The position numbers and the translations under genes were made by a program. The notes under the pieces are model-generated. The model saw only the letters and a list, made by a program, of their open reading frames with translations. It searched no databases and was not told the origin of the DNA. Below, one piece after another: positions 1 through 9,059 of a DNA stretch of 64,000 nucleotides. This DNA comes from Flavobacterium sp. LPB0248 (GTDB lineage: Bacteria; Bacteroidota; Bacteroidia; Flavobacteriales; Flavobacteriaceae): positions 682,001 through 746,000 of the forward strand of contig NZ_CP058246.1 in the NCBI RefSeq assembly GCF_013388355.1, read 5' to 3'. Within the stretch, counting starts at the first letter, position 1; every line of letters begins with the position of its first letter.

Positions 1-2032
1 CAACAATTTCCCATCCTAAATTAGGATCTATTTGTGCAATAATACTTTGACCAGTATTACCATTGTAATCTAATCCTGAACTAAAATATGCTCTATTTAG
101 TGGCACTTTTTGGTTTCCTAATTTACCCCATGAACCTCTTAATTTTAAAAGGTCAAGCCCTTTCACATCAGATAAGAAACTTTCTTTAGTTACAATCCAT
201 CCTAATCCAACAGATGGGAACGTTCCCCAACGATAGTCACTTGAATAGTTAGAAGAACCATCACGTCTAATTGTCCCTGTTACTAAGTATCTATCCATTA
301 ACTTATATTGAAAACGTCCAAAATAAGAAGCTAATCTTTCTTGATTTTCATCAACAGCTTTGTAATTTGTCACCCCTCCATTTTGTGCATATGGATAATT
401 ATCAAGTGCCCAAAAATTACTATTTGGATTTACGTTTTTAATATCTGCAGTCGTTTTACTTCTTGTACCTCTCACATTAGCTTCGATACCAGCTGTAACT
501 TCTACATCATGAATTTCTCCGAAAACTTTGTTATATGTAAAATAGTTTGACAAATTCCAGTTGAAATAATCATCTGTATTTCTTGTTAAAGTATTTTTAT
601 TAGAGCTTTTATCATAATTTGCAGCATCTCTAGTTGGATCTGCAGCTAACCATGTTGCAATATTATCAACAAAATTGTATTGTTTATATGTGAAATATTC
701 TCCATTAAATTGTGAAGTAAACTTTAATGATTTTACAATATCCCAATCCAATTTTAATCCCCCCTGAAGAACAATTGTTTTTTGCTGTTCATCATTTAAT
801 TCTAAAGTAGCTACAGGATTTCCTACTGAATTAAATGAGTCGCCTGTTTCACCTACAATTCCATTTTTCACAAATGGAACACCATATTTTCCGTCAGCAT
901 AACGAACTGGAACTAATGGAGATTGTCTGTAAGCAGAAGTAAATGCACTCAAAGGTTTTGGTGTATTTTTTATCGAGCTTACACTAAAATTTTGGCTTAA
1001 TTTTAATTTTTCAGAAATTTTGTATTCATTATTACTTCTAAAAGTCGTTCTTCCATAATCCGTTCCATTTAGAATCCCTTTTTCTTCATAATTACCCACA
1101 CTGAAAAAGTACTTTACGTTTTCTGAAGATCCAGAAAGAGAGATATTATTTTGAGTATAAGTCCCTGTTCTTGTAATCTCATCCATCCAGTTAGTGTTAT
1201 AAGCTTGATTTTCTGAAAATCTTCCTCCTGGAAACTGAGCACTAAAAGCAGCATTGTTATACTGAATATATTGATCAGCATTAGCCATTGTAACCTTTTT
1301 TAAAGGTGTTCTGATACCAACATAACTGTCAACATCAACAACAACTTTTCCTTTACCTGTTTTCGTAGTAATCATGACAACACCGTTTGCCCCTCTAGTT
1401 CCATAGATAGCAAGAGCAGACGCATCTTTCAATACTTCATATGAAGTAATATCATTTGTATTGATATTATTAATGTTATCCGCTGGCATACCATCAACAA
1501 CATATAAAGGATTTCTTCCTCCTAATGCTGTACCAACACCTCTAATTACAATAGATGGTGTACTTCCTGGCGCGTCTGATGTAGCCACCTGCACACCAGC
1601 TGCCTTACCTTGAATGGCTTGCGAAGCATTGATTACTTTCATTTTGGTAATTTCTTCGGACTTAATTGAGCTAACCGCCGAAGTATTATCAATTTTCTTT
1701 CTTGTACCGTATCCAATTACAACTACTTCTTTTAAAGCAGTATCACCTGCTTCTTTTAAGGTTATTGTCATTGGTGCGGCAGTAGCCGGTACAGAAACCG
1801 AATCAAAACCTAACATAGAGATTTTTAAAATATCTCCAGGTTTTGCATTAATTGTAAAGTTTCCGTCGAAATCTGCATCTGCAGTTGCTCTAGCATCAGC
1901 TGAAGCGATAATTGCTCCTGGAATTCCCATTCCATTACTGTCTACTACTTTTCCTTTAATTGCTTGAGCTTGCCCCATCATATAGGTAGGCAGCAGCAAG
2001 AGCGCTAAAAAGCTAAAAATAAAATTTTTCAT
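1..2032 (-). CDS. SusC/RagA-family TonB-linked outer membrane receptor, C-terminus cut by window edge
   Basis: Read from ATG at 2032 the frame stays open to base 1, giving about 677 residues of a protein usually about 1000 long. It starts with a signal peptide (MKNFIFSFLALLLLPTYMMG), then a carboxypeptidase-like domain beginning AIKGKVVDSNGMGIPGA, a stretch with VVVIGYGTRKK at the plug boundary, the TonB plug (VIRGVG, NPLYVVDGMP, ILKDASALAIYGTRGANGVV with minor variation) and the first part of a 22-strand barrel. Family members import oligosaccharides or peptides through the outer membrane together with a SusD lipoprotein, which would lie off the window to the left. The gene directly upstream is a propeller-type regulator, as expected for a polysaccharide utilisation locus. 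Substrate cannot be told from this part; the amylase 43 kb away is not close enough to decide it. Confidence 0.93.
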   Translation of the reverse strand, partial: MKNFIFSFLALLLLPTYMMGQAQAIKGKVVDSNGMGIPGAIIASADARATADADFDGNFTINAKPGDILKISMLGFDSVSVPATAAPMTITLKEAGDTALKEVVVIGYGTRKKIDNTSAVSSIKSEEITKMKVINASQAIQGKAAGVQVATSDAPGSTPSIVIRGVGTALGGRNPLYVVDGMPADNINNINTNDITSYEVLKDASALAIYGTRGANGVVMITTKTGKGKVVVDVDSYVGIRTPLKKVTMANADQYIQYNNAAFSAQFPGGRFSENQAYNTNWMDEITRTGTYTQNNISLSGSSENVKYFFSVGNYEEKGILNGTDYGRTTFRSNNEYKISEKLKLSQNFSVSSIKNTPKPLSAFTSAYRQSPLVPVRYADGKYGVPFVKNGIVGETGDSFNSVGNPVATLELNDEQQKTIVLQGGLKLDWDIVKSLKFTSQFNGEYFTYKQYNFVDNIATWLAADPTRDAANYDKSSNKNTLTRNTDDYFNWNLSNYFTYNKVFGEIHDVEVTAGIEANVRGTRSKTTADIKNVNPNSNFWALDNYPYAQNGGVTNYKAVDENQERLASYFGRFQYKLMDRYLVTGTIRRDGSSNYSSDYRWGTFPSVGLGWIVTKESFLSDVKGLDLLKLRGSWGKLGNQKVPLNRAYFSSGLDYNGNTGQSIIAQIDPNLGWEIV

Positions 2033-2076
2033 ACAGTACGTAATCGTTTAAGTTAGTAGAGCCAAATTAAGCAATT

Positions 2077-2215
2077 ACAACGTTGTAGTACATCAATTAC
2101 CACTACAACATAGCTACATCAATGTGTTAAAATTTTATCTTATCATTATGATTATCAATACCATAAATATTAACAAAAATCGTTTAACATAACATTATGA
2201 TGTAGTAATGATGTA
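2077..2215. promoter_or_regulatory. Repeat-rich upstream region of the susC-like gene
   Basis: This 140-base stretch between the receptor start and the regulator stop holds four copies of the hexamer TACATC or its complement GATGTA: 2089-2094 and 2115-2120 on plus, 2199-2204 and 2210-2215 as GATGTA. It also holds the perfect palindrome ACAACGTTGT (2077-2086) and an inverted pair GTTGTAGT (2082-2089) / ACTACAAC (2102-2109). A near-consensus -7 box TTAATTTG lies on the minus strand at 2063-2070. A reasonable inference is that the neighbouring regulator binds here. Confidence 0.45.
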
Positions 2216-2276
2216 TCGTAATTATATAAAAAATGATATGGAAAAATATAAATTCTGTAAAAAATAAAATGGAATC

Positions 2277-5021
2277 TTACAGAGTTAATAAAAACTTTGA
2301 TAGGTTTTCGTCCTGATTAAGGTTTAGCTTCTTTCTAAGACGATATCTGTGTAATTCTACACCTCTAAAAGAGATATTCATCATCGGAGCAATTTCTTTA
2401 GAAGAAAGGTTCATTTTAAGGTAAACACATAGTTTAATATCCTTTGGAGTTAGATGCGGATATTTTTTTGACAGATTAATAATAAACTCATTATGAATTT
2501 GGTTCAAATTGGTCTCAAATGTCTCCCATTCGTGTTTATTTACTTCATTAATCTTTATTGCTTTTCTAATTTCATTTTTAAGTTTACTAAAGTCTTTTTC
2601 ACTTTCCAAAATACCTTGAATTTTATCAATCATCTCGGTTTGTTTGGCAATCGACAATGACTTGCCTGCTACTTCTGAAGATTTTGCCTGCAATTCTAAT
2701 TCTAAAATGTGTTTTTCGTATTCTTGGATATTAAGTTCGTTTTCTTTCTTCAATTCCATTTCAAGAATTTCTTTCTGATGTTTTAATTCCTCGGCCTGCA
2801 ATTTTAGCTTCTGCATATAACGAAGTTTGTTCCATTTATAATAGAAAAATAAAACTGCTCCAACAACAAGAAAATATAGTAGAATCATCCAAAAAGAAAA
2901 ATACCACGGTTCGGCAACTTTAAATTTATAAGACGAAACTTTTTCATAAGTTGCTCCGTCGTGTTTATATATTTCTGCCGTATGATACCCGCTGCTTAAA
3001 TTATTCAAAACAATCAATCCGTCTGAAATTGGAATAAAATCTTTTTCTTTATCTAGCTTGTAAAATAAATTAGGTTTACTTGCTCCGTAAATTCCAGAAA
3101 TAACATTAATCTGCAATTCGGTGTTGAATTTGATTTTTTCTTCATCAGGGATTAAAACATTGTTGCTAAATGCTTCAACTTTTACTCCTGAATTTTGTTT
3201 ATTTTCATATTGCAGCTTAAGAGATATAAATCCATCATCCAGATTAAACAAGTAATAATTGTCTTTTTTGAAAATTCTTAGATTCTCGTTAATCAATTTT
3301 CCTTTATAATATTTCTCCTGAATAATATTCCAGACAAACTTGTTTCCTTGAGCATAGATATGATATAAGATTCCGTTTTGCAAAACCATAAAATGATCTT
3401 CATCTATCGAAACAACATCTGTCACATTTCTAAAATTTGTATTGAACAGCTCATTTTCTTCCAATTTATTAGATATAGAATTGTACGTATACCAAGAGTT
3501 ATTAATTAGAAAAAGGATTTCTTTTCTAAATTCAAAAATCTTTATTCCAAAATCGTTTTGTATTTTGCCTTGCTGTGTGACATTTTCAACTTTTAATGTA
3601 TTATAATTATCATCTAGCAAAACACGATACAAACCTCGATAATTATCGGCTGCCCAAATTTCATTTTTCTTATTTTGAGCAACATATTTTATAGGTTTTG
3701 CGAGATCTTTGATAATCTTATAATGAGACATATTTGAAGGATCATCATAAACCAGAATACCACTATAGGTAGATTGAAAATAAGTATTATTAATGCTGCT
3801 TTTAGACATATTCCATCCCCCACTGACACCATTTATTTTCGTCAGAGTATTATTTTCGTATGAAAAAGTGCCATCATTATGACCAATAATATATTTTCCA
3901 TCAATTAGAGAAATATTCCAACCCTGACCTTGCGTATTAGGCATCATATTAAACTTTCCAGCACTGTACTCAAAAATTCCATGATTGGATGCAATTAAAT
4001 ATCCTTTATTAATTGTTGCCACAGCATATACCGATCCTAAAAGTCCTGAATTATCATAAAAGAAAGAAATAGGAGAATTAACCTCGACATGTGCAATACC
4101 ATTATCTAAACCAACCCATAAATCATTTTCTTTATCCAATCCTATACTCAGAACCGAATTGTTCATTAAAACATTATTGCGTTCGATATTTTTATAGGTG
4201 TTGTTTTTTAAATCTAAAATGAAAATTCCGCGATTTCCAGTCCCAATAATCAGCTTATCATTTTTAACAAATTTAGCGACATTGATGGTTGCTGCTTTTA
4301 AAGTTTCATTTATTGGATGTTCCCAGCTCCTTAGTCCATTTTTTTCTACAATGAAAACACCTTTTTTCTGTGTAAAAATATAAGTTGTGTTTTGAACCTT
4401 TTCGATAGCATGGACGACTGTGTTTTTTAGAATATCCCATCCTTTTGGATTGGCAATATATTTACCGTTCATTTTGTAAATTCCATCTTTAACCGAAGCA
4501 ACGTATAAATTTTTATCTACACCAAAACAATACGAAATAAGAAAAGGGAACTTAATTTTCTTAATTGTTTTTCCGTTATAAATAAAAACGTCATTAAATG
4601 ATTGAAAATAAAGTGAACCATTAAATCTGAAAATTTTCCAAATTTCCTCATTATCTTTTTCATCAAATAATCTGAGATTTTTGGTAATCGAAACATAATG
4701 CATAGTGCCGTCTTTTCTGTACCAATAACCAAATTCTTTATAGGAACCTGAGTATATTTTGTCTCCTTCAATCAGAATTGATCGGATAATTGTTTTGTTC
4801 GGAAGTGTATATTTCTCCCATTTTACTCCGTCGTAACGAAGCAAATAGTGATTATTAGCAAAATACATGGCATTATCATTGCCTTGTACAACATTCCAGA
4901 TTTGATTATCTCCCTGATAATCAGATTTGCTATAATTTTCTACAAAGGGAAGTAATTCTTGTGCCTGAAGCTGTAAAGCGATGAAAAAGAAGAAAACGGA
5001 TTTAAAAAGTATCGATTTCAA
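2277..5021 (-). CDS. Membrane-spanning propeller sensor with LuxR-type DNA-binding domain (SusR-like regulator)
   Basis: A 914-residue protein. Order of parts: signal peptide (residues 1-20, ending LQLQAQ), about 600 residues of two-component-regulator-type beta-propeller repeats in the periplasm, a Y_Y_Y-like domain near 620-700, one membrane helix (about 705-728, WMILLYFLVVGAVLFFYY), a long cytoplasmic coiled coil (about 730-800) and a C-terminal helix-turn-helix (about 850-905, LTPKDIKLCVYLKMNLSSKE then VELHRYRLRKKL). There is no kinase domain, so it is a one-protein sensor and regulator rather than a hybrid two-component system. Proteins of this build control sus-like loci in Bacteroidetes. 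It lies directly upstream of the SusC-like gene on the same strand, so it probably senses the imported glycan and activates that locus. The start is supported by the signal peptide and by a -7 box at 5041-5048. Confidence 0.88.
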   Translation of the reverse strand: MKSILFKSVFFFFIALQLQAQELLPFVENYSKSDYQGDNQIWNVVQGNDNAMYFANNHYLLRYDGVKWEKYTLPNKTIIRSILIEGDKIYSGSYKEFGYWYRKDGTMHYVSITKNLRLFDEKDNEEIWKIFRFNGSLYFQSFNDVFIYNGKTIKKIKFPFLISYCFGVDKNLYVASVKDGIYKMNGKYIANPKGWDILKNTVVHAIEKVQNTTYIFTQKKGVFIVEKNGLRSWEHPINETLKAATINVAKFVKNDKLIIGTGNRGIFILDLKNNTYKNIERNNVLMNNSVLSIGLDKENDLWVGLDNGIAHVEVNSPISFFYDNSGLLGSVYAVATINKGYLIASNHGIFEYSAGKFNMMPNTQGQGWNISLIDGKYIIGHNDGTFSYENNTLTKINGVSGGWNMSKSSINNTYFQSTYSGILVYDDPSNMSHYKIIKDLAKPIKYVAQNKKNEIWAADNYRGLYRVLLDDNYNTLKVENVTQQGKIQNDFGIKIFEFRKEILFLINNSWYTYNSISNKLEENELFNTNFRNVTDVVSIDEDHFMVLQNGILYHIYAQGNKFVWNIIQEKYYKGKLINENLRIFKKDNYYLFNLDDGFISLKLQYENKQNSGVKVEAFSNNVLIPDEEKIKFNTELQINVISGIYGASKPNLFYKLDKEKDFIPISDGLIVLNNLSSGYHTAEIYKHDGATYEKVSSYKFKVAEPWYFSFWMILLYFLVVGAVLFFYYKWNKLRYMQKLKLQAEELKHQKEILEMELKKENELNIQEYEKHILELELQAKSSEVAGKSLSIAKQTEMIDKIQGILESEKDFSKLKNEIRKAIKINEVNKHEWETFETNLNQIHNEFIINLSKKYPHLTPKDIKLCVYLKMNLSSKEIAPMMNISFRGVELHRYRLRKKLNLNQDENLSKFLLTL

Positions 5022-5040
5022 GATATTCGGATTTATACCT

Positions 5041-5048
5041 CAAAGATA
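5041..5048 (-). promoter_or_regulatory. -7 promoter box TATCTTTG for the propeller regulator
   Basis: The minus strand reads TATCTTTG, a perfect match to the Bacteroidetes -7 consensus TANNTTTG, 19 bases before the ATG at 5021. No clear -33 TTG is seen at the usual distance. Confidence 0.5.
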
Positions 5049-5080
5049 CTCACAAATATTTAATTATAAAGCCATAAAAA

Positions 5081-5099
5081 AGCTCCCTAAAAGGGAGCT
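5081..5099 (-). terminator. Rho-independent terminator after the DUF3995 gene
   Basis: AGCTCCCT (5081-5088), loop AAA, AGGGAGCT (5092-5099). On the minus strand the stem is followed by a run of five T. It separates the DUF3995 gene from the regulator. Confidence 0.85.
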
Positions 5100-5112
5100 A
5101 TCTTATAAAAAC

Positions 5113-5535
5113 TTACTTATTTAATTCTAAAATTAAAGTCAATATGCTAATTAGTAAACATAATGGTGAATAATATTTTGTGTCATTAACACCAAACTGC
5201 GATTTTTTGTGTTTTTTAAAGAACCCAACATAGTTAAATTCTCCGATCGCTCTTAAGGCAAATATCGAAATTATGAACCAAAATCCGTATTTATCGATCC
5301 ATACTGGTAAAGTTAACTGTATAAATCCAAATTTTATCAAATATAGAACCCCAAAAAGCAACGTCCCAACTGCCACGACAAAACTCGAAATTGGTCCTGG
5401 TGTAAAAAGCGGTGTTTCATCATCTTTTGTAGGAACAGCTTCCTTGCTTCCCCATTTTCTGCCAAAACCCCAATAAAAATGAATTCCTGAAATGGTGGCA
5501 AAAATTAAAAACAGCAATAGCGAAATAATACTCAT
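5113..5535 (-). CDS. DUF3995-family small integral membrane protein
   Basis: A 140-residue protein with about four membrane helices. It begins MSIISLLLFLIFATISGIHF and has the HFYWGFGRKWG segment typical of DUF3995. The function of this family is not known. It starts 18 bases after the ackA stop codon on the same strand and could be the last gene of the pta-ackA transcript, which a terminator at 5081-5099 then ends. Confidence 0.8.
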   Translation of the reverse strand: MSIISLLLFLIFATISGIHFYWGFGRKWGSKEAVPTKDDETPLFTPGPISSFVVAVGTLLFGVLYLIKFGFIQLTLPVWIDKYGFWFIISIFALRAIGEFNYVGFFKKHKKSQFGVNDTKYYSPLCLLISILTLILELNK

Positions 5536-5553
5536 TTTAAATAATTTAGCAAA

Positions 5554-6738
5554 TTAGTTATTTAATAACTGAAAAACCTGATTTGCAATTTCGTATTCTT
5601 CATCAGTCGGAACTACCAAAACTTTTACTTTAGACTTCTCTGAGTTGATTTCTCTTAATTCTTTAGAACGGATCTGATTTTTAGCTTGATCAATTTCAAT
5701 TCCGAAATAATCCATGTCTGTACAAATCAAATTACGCATATACGATGAGTTTTCTCCAATTCCTGCAGTAAAAACAATTGCATTCAATCCGTTTAGAGCT
5801 GCAACATAAGCCCCTATTGTTTTTCTAATTCTATAAGCATTCATCTGTAATGCTAAGAGACAATCTTTATTTCCTTTTTCGGCTTCAGCTTCAATGTCAC
5901 GTAAATCACTATAACCCGTAAGGCCAAGCATACCGCTTTGTTTCAATAAAACAGCATTTACCTCATCTGGAGTATAACCTAAATTTTTAATCATATAAAA
6001 AACAACAGACTGGTCAATATCACCTGCACGGGTTCCCATAATTAAGCCATTTGAAGGAGAAAATCCCATTGAGGTATCAATACACTTACCATCTTTAACT
6101 GCGGCCATACTACAGCCATTTCCTAAGTGGATTGTAATTATTTTAGACTTATCTACTAAATAATTAATTGCTTTCTCAGAAACATATTTATGGCTTGTTC
6201 CATGAAAACCATAAACACGAACTTTATTTTCTGTCAAAAGGTAATTCGGAATTGCGTATTTATATGCTACTTCTGGCATAGTTTGATGAAATGCAGTATC
6301 AAAAACAGCAATTTGCTCTGCCGAACTGAAAATTTCTTCTGCCACATTAATTCCTTCTAAATTGGCAGGATTATGCAAAGGAGCCAACTCAAAAAGCTGT
6401 TTGATTTTTTCTTTAACTTTGTCATCAATTTTTACTGTTGCGCTAAAATCGCTTCCACCATGCACCACACGATGACCAACAGCAGCAATCTCTGAAGTAG
6501 ATTTAATTACTCCTTTTTCAGGGTCCAAAAGCATATTAGCCACTTTCTGCAAACCTATTTTATGATTGGGAATTGGAAGTGTTTCTTCTCGTGAAGCAAC
6601 AGCTGTTTTAAAAGTAATATTTGAAGTTTCTAAACCAATTCTGTCAATCATTCCAGAACAGATTACTTCGTTTTCTGGCATTATCATCAATTGGTATTTA
6701 ATTGAAGAACTCCCTGAATTTATAATTAATATTTTCAT
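5554..6738 (-). CDS. ackA: Acetate kinase
   Basis: Catalyses acetyl phosphate + ADP to acetate + ATP (reversible) in the cytoplasm. The 394-residue length is normal for the family. Visible motifs: N-terminal phosphate loop MKILIINSGSSSIKYQL, HRVVHGG, VFDTAFHQTMP, GFHGTSHKYV, HLGNGCSM, the MGTRAGDID segment and the FTAGIGENSS adenosine segment. It follows pta on the same strand with a 160-base gap, making a pta-ackA pair for acetate overflow or for activating acetate. The 5' leader carries an octamer tandem repeat ending 3 bases before the ATG (see 6742-6781). Confidence 0.97.
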   Translation of the reverse strand: MKILIINSGSSSIKYQLMIMPENEVICSGMIDRIGLETSNITFKTAVASREETLPIPNHKIGLQKVANMLLDPEKGVIKSTSEIAAVGHRVVHGGSDFSATVKIDDKVKEKIKQLFELAPLHNPANLEGINVAEEIFSSAEQIAVFDTAFHQTMPEVAYKYAIPNYLLTENKVRVYGFHGTSHKYVSEKAINYLVDKSKIITIHLGNGCSMAAVKDGKCIDTSMGFSPSNGLIMGTRAGDIDQSVVFYMIKNLGYTPDEVNAVLLKQSGMLGLTGYSDLRDIEAEAEKGNKDCLLALQMNAYRIRKTIGAYVAALNGLNAIVFTAGIGENSSYMRNLICTDMDYFGIEIDQAKNQIRSKELREINSEKSKVKVLVVPTDEEYEIANQVFQLLNN

Positions 6739-6741
6739 TTT

Positions 6742-6781
6742 TTTTAAAGATTCTAAGATGCTAAGTTTCTAAGGTGCTGAG
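6742..6781 (-). repeat. Octamer tandem array before ackA (5 units)
   Basis: Read on the minus strand in exact 8-base register: CTCAGCAC, CTTAGAAA, CTTAGCAT, CTTAGAAT, CTTTAAAA, then AAA and the ackA ATG. Consensus CTYAGNAN. Same class and same position relative to the start codon as the arrays before coaD and the gene at 49043. Confidence 0.85.
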
Positions 6782-6898
6782 TTTTCTTAAAAGACTCAAA
6801 ACTTTCTGTTTTTGTTTCACAAATTTATAGTTAATAAAAGTGATTTATAAAGCAAATTATAATTAATTAATCATTTACCATTAACAATTCACAATTAA

Positions 6899-8992
6899 CT
6901 ACATTCCTTGAGCCTGAATGGCTGTAATTACGACTGTATTGATAATATCATCAACAGTACATCCTCGGCTTAGGTCATTTACTGGTTTATTTAAACCTTG
7001 TAACATTGGTCCAATTGCCAAAGCTCCTGTTTCTCTTTGAACTGCTTTGTAAGTATTATTTCCTGTATTTAAATCTGGGAAAATCAATACGCTGGCCTGT
7101 CCTGCGACTTCTGAATCTGGCATTTTGCTTTTTCCAACGCTTAAATCCACCGCAGCATCATATTGAATTGGGCCTTCAATTTTTAAGTCGGGTCTTTTTT
7201 CTTTTACAATTGCTGTTGCAGTTCTTACTTTGTCTACCTCATCTCCTTTTCCTGATGATCCAGAAGAATAAGAAAGCATGGCTATTTTTGGTTCAATTCC
7301 GAATGCCAAACTTGATTCTGCTGACGAAATTGCAATTTCTGCCAATTGTTCTGCTGTTGGATTTGGATTAATAGCGCAATCTCCAAAAACAGAAACTCGA
7401 TCTTCTAAACACATAAAAAATACTGAAGAAACTACAGATGAATTAGGTTTGGTTTTAATGAATTGTAGTGCTGGTAAAATCGTATGCTGTGTAGTGTGAG
7501 CCGCTCCAGAAACCATTCCGTCTGCATGACCTTTATACACCATCATGGTTCCGAAATACGAAACATCTTCCATTAAATCTCTTGCCATTGTAATACTTAC
7601 GTTTTTAGCTTTTCTAAGCTCATAGTACGTATTAGCATAATCCTCATACATTTCAGATTCGATCGGGTTAATAATGTTTACTTTAGAAAAATCAAATGTA
7701 AGTCCAAGCTCTGCGACTTTACTTTCGATTTGTTTTTTATCTCCAATAATCGAAATATCTACTACATCCATATCCAGTAATCTCGATGCGGCTGTAATAA
7801 TTCGGTCATCATTTCCTTCTGGCAACACAATATGTTTTCTATGCTGTTTGGCTCTTTTAACCATGTTATACTGAAACATTTTTGGCGTCATACCTTCCGG
7901 CTGAAAAGTAATCACTCTTTGCGATAAAGCTTCAATTTCGACGTATTTTTCAAAAGTATTAATTGAGGTTTCAATCTTGTGTGTATTGTTGGCGTAAATC
8001 TCCGATTTTATAGAACCTATTTTATTTGTAATATGGTAAGTTCCTCCATCTACAGCAATAATCGGAACAATAGCCGAAAGCCCTTCAATAAGCTTTAAAA
8101 TACTTTCCTCTGGAACAATATTTCCTGTCAAGATAATTCCTGAAATCGTCGGATAATTTGCCGATTCATTAGCTTGTAAAGCTCCTAAAATAATATCGGA
8201 ACGGTCTCCAGGTGTAATTACCAAAGCATTGTTATGCAAATGCACCAAATAATTATGAAGCTGCATTGCTCCAACACTGTAATGTCCGATTTCGTTATTC
8301 AAATAATTTTCCCCAAACAAAACTTTGGCATTCAATTCATTTACAATTTCCTGCATGGTCGGATTATTCAAACTCGAAATAAGCGGAATTGTATTTATCA
8401 AAACATTGGATGGCAAACTTTTCTGCAAACTTTTAGTCACCAGTTCAATATTTTCAGGCTGTACTTTATTAGCAAAAACAGATAAAACTTCAACCTCTTT
8501 TACTTTGAAAGAATCGTAAACGAGATATAAACTATCTAAAAGTTCTTCTAAAGTCTTACCAACTCCTGAACCGACAATTATGGTTGGAATTCCGAGGTTT
8601 TTGGCAATCAAAACATTCAAATCTAATTCGATAGAAGTTCCTTCTCCCGTAAAGCTTGTTCCTTCAACCAAAACAAAATCAAAACGTTCTTCTAGTTTTT
8701 TATACTTCTCGATAATTAAATCTAGGACCTCTCCTATTTTCCCTTTGTTCTTTTTCTTAATTAATCTGCTTTTGGTAATAGCATAAGCATCTTCAAACGC
8801 AATATCAAGGTTAAAATACGACAAAACAGTCTCGATATGATTATCTACCTCACCATCCACAAAATCTTCGATTATAGGTCTAAAATACCCTACTTTGGCC
8901 GTTTTACCAATTAAGATGCTCATCAAACCGAGCGTAATAATTGATTTCCCACTATTATGGTCGCTAGTGGCAATATATATTGCTTTACTCAT
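6899..8992 (-). CDS. pta: Phosphate acetyltransferase, long form
   Basis: Transfers the acetyl group between CoA and phosphate, feeding ackA. At 697 residues this is the long, multidomain form: an N-terminal BioD-like P-loop domain (SDHNSGKSIITLGLMS near residue 9), a middle DRTGG domain (VITPGDRSDIILGALQA, about 215-340) and the C-terminal PTA_PTB catalytic domain (about 370-690; RAKQHRKHIVLPEGNDDRII, SYSSGSSGKGDEVDKVR, VAGQASVLIFPDLNTGN). The regulatory N-terminal half is usual in Bacteroidetes. A perfect -7 box sits at 9018-9025, so pta probably starts the transcript that continues to ackA. Confidence 0.97.
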   Translation of the reverse strand: MSKAIYIATSDHNSGKSIITLGLMSILIGKTAKVGYFRPIIEDFVDGEVDNHIETVLSYFNLDIAFEDAYAITKSRLIKKKNKGKIGEVLDLIIEKYKKLEERFDFVLVEGTSFTGEGTSIELDLNVLIAKNLGIPTIIVGSGVGKTLEELLDSLYLVYDSFKVKEVEVLSVFANKVQPENIELVTKSLQKSLPSNVLINTIPLISSLNNPTMQEIVNELNAKVLFGENYLNNEIGHYSVGAMQLHNYLVHLHNNALVITPGDRSDIILGALQANESANYPTISGIILTGNIVPEESILKLIEGLSAIVPIIAVDGGTYHITNKIGSIKSEIYANNTHKIETSINTFEKYVEIEALSQRVITFQPEGMTPKMFQYNMVKRAKQHRKHIVLPEGNDDRIITAASRLLDMDVVDISIIGDKKQIESKVAELGLTFDFSKVNIINPIESEMYEDYANTYYELRKAKNVSITMARDLMEDVSYFGTMMVYKGHADGMVSGAAHTTQHTILPALQFIKTKPNSSVVSSVFFMCLEDRVSVFGDCAINPNPTAEQLAEIAISSAESSLAFGIEPKIAMLSYSSGSSGKGDEVDKVRTATAIVKEKRPDLKIEGPIQYDAAVDLSVGKSKMPDSEVAGQASVLIFPDLNTGNNTYKAVQRETGALAIGPMLQGLNKPVNDLSRGCTVDDIINTVVITAIQAQGM

Positions 8993-9017
8993 AATTATTT
9001 ATATTTATTCTAAATAA

Positions 9018-9025
9018 CAAAATTA
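9018..9025 (-). promoter_or_regulatory. -7 promoter box TAATTTTG before pta
   Basis: Minus strand TAATTTTG matches TANNTTTG, 25 bases upstream of the pta ATG. No good -33 partner is seen. Confidence 0.45.
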
Positions 9026-9059
9026 CATAAATCCTAATTCCTCACAGCTGTAACAAACG

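Noticed and set aside
1-2032. Assigning starch as the SusC substrate because of the amylase in the window
   Set aside because: The GH13 gene is about 43 kb away with no shared control visible, and the receptor is truncated.
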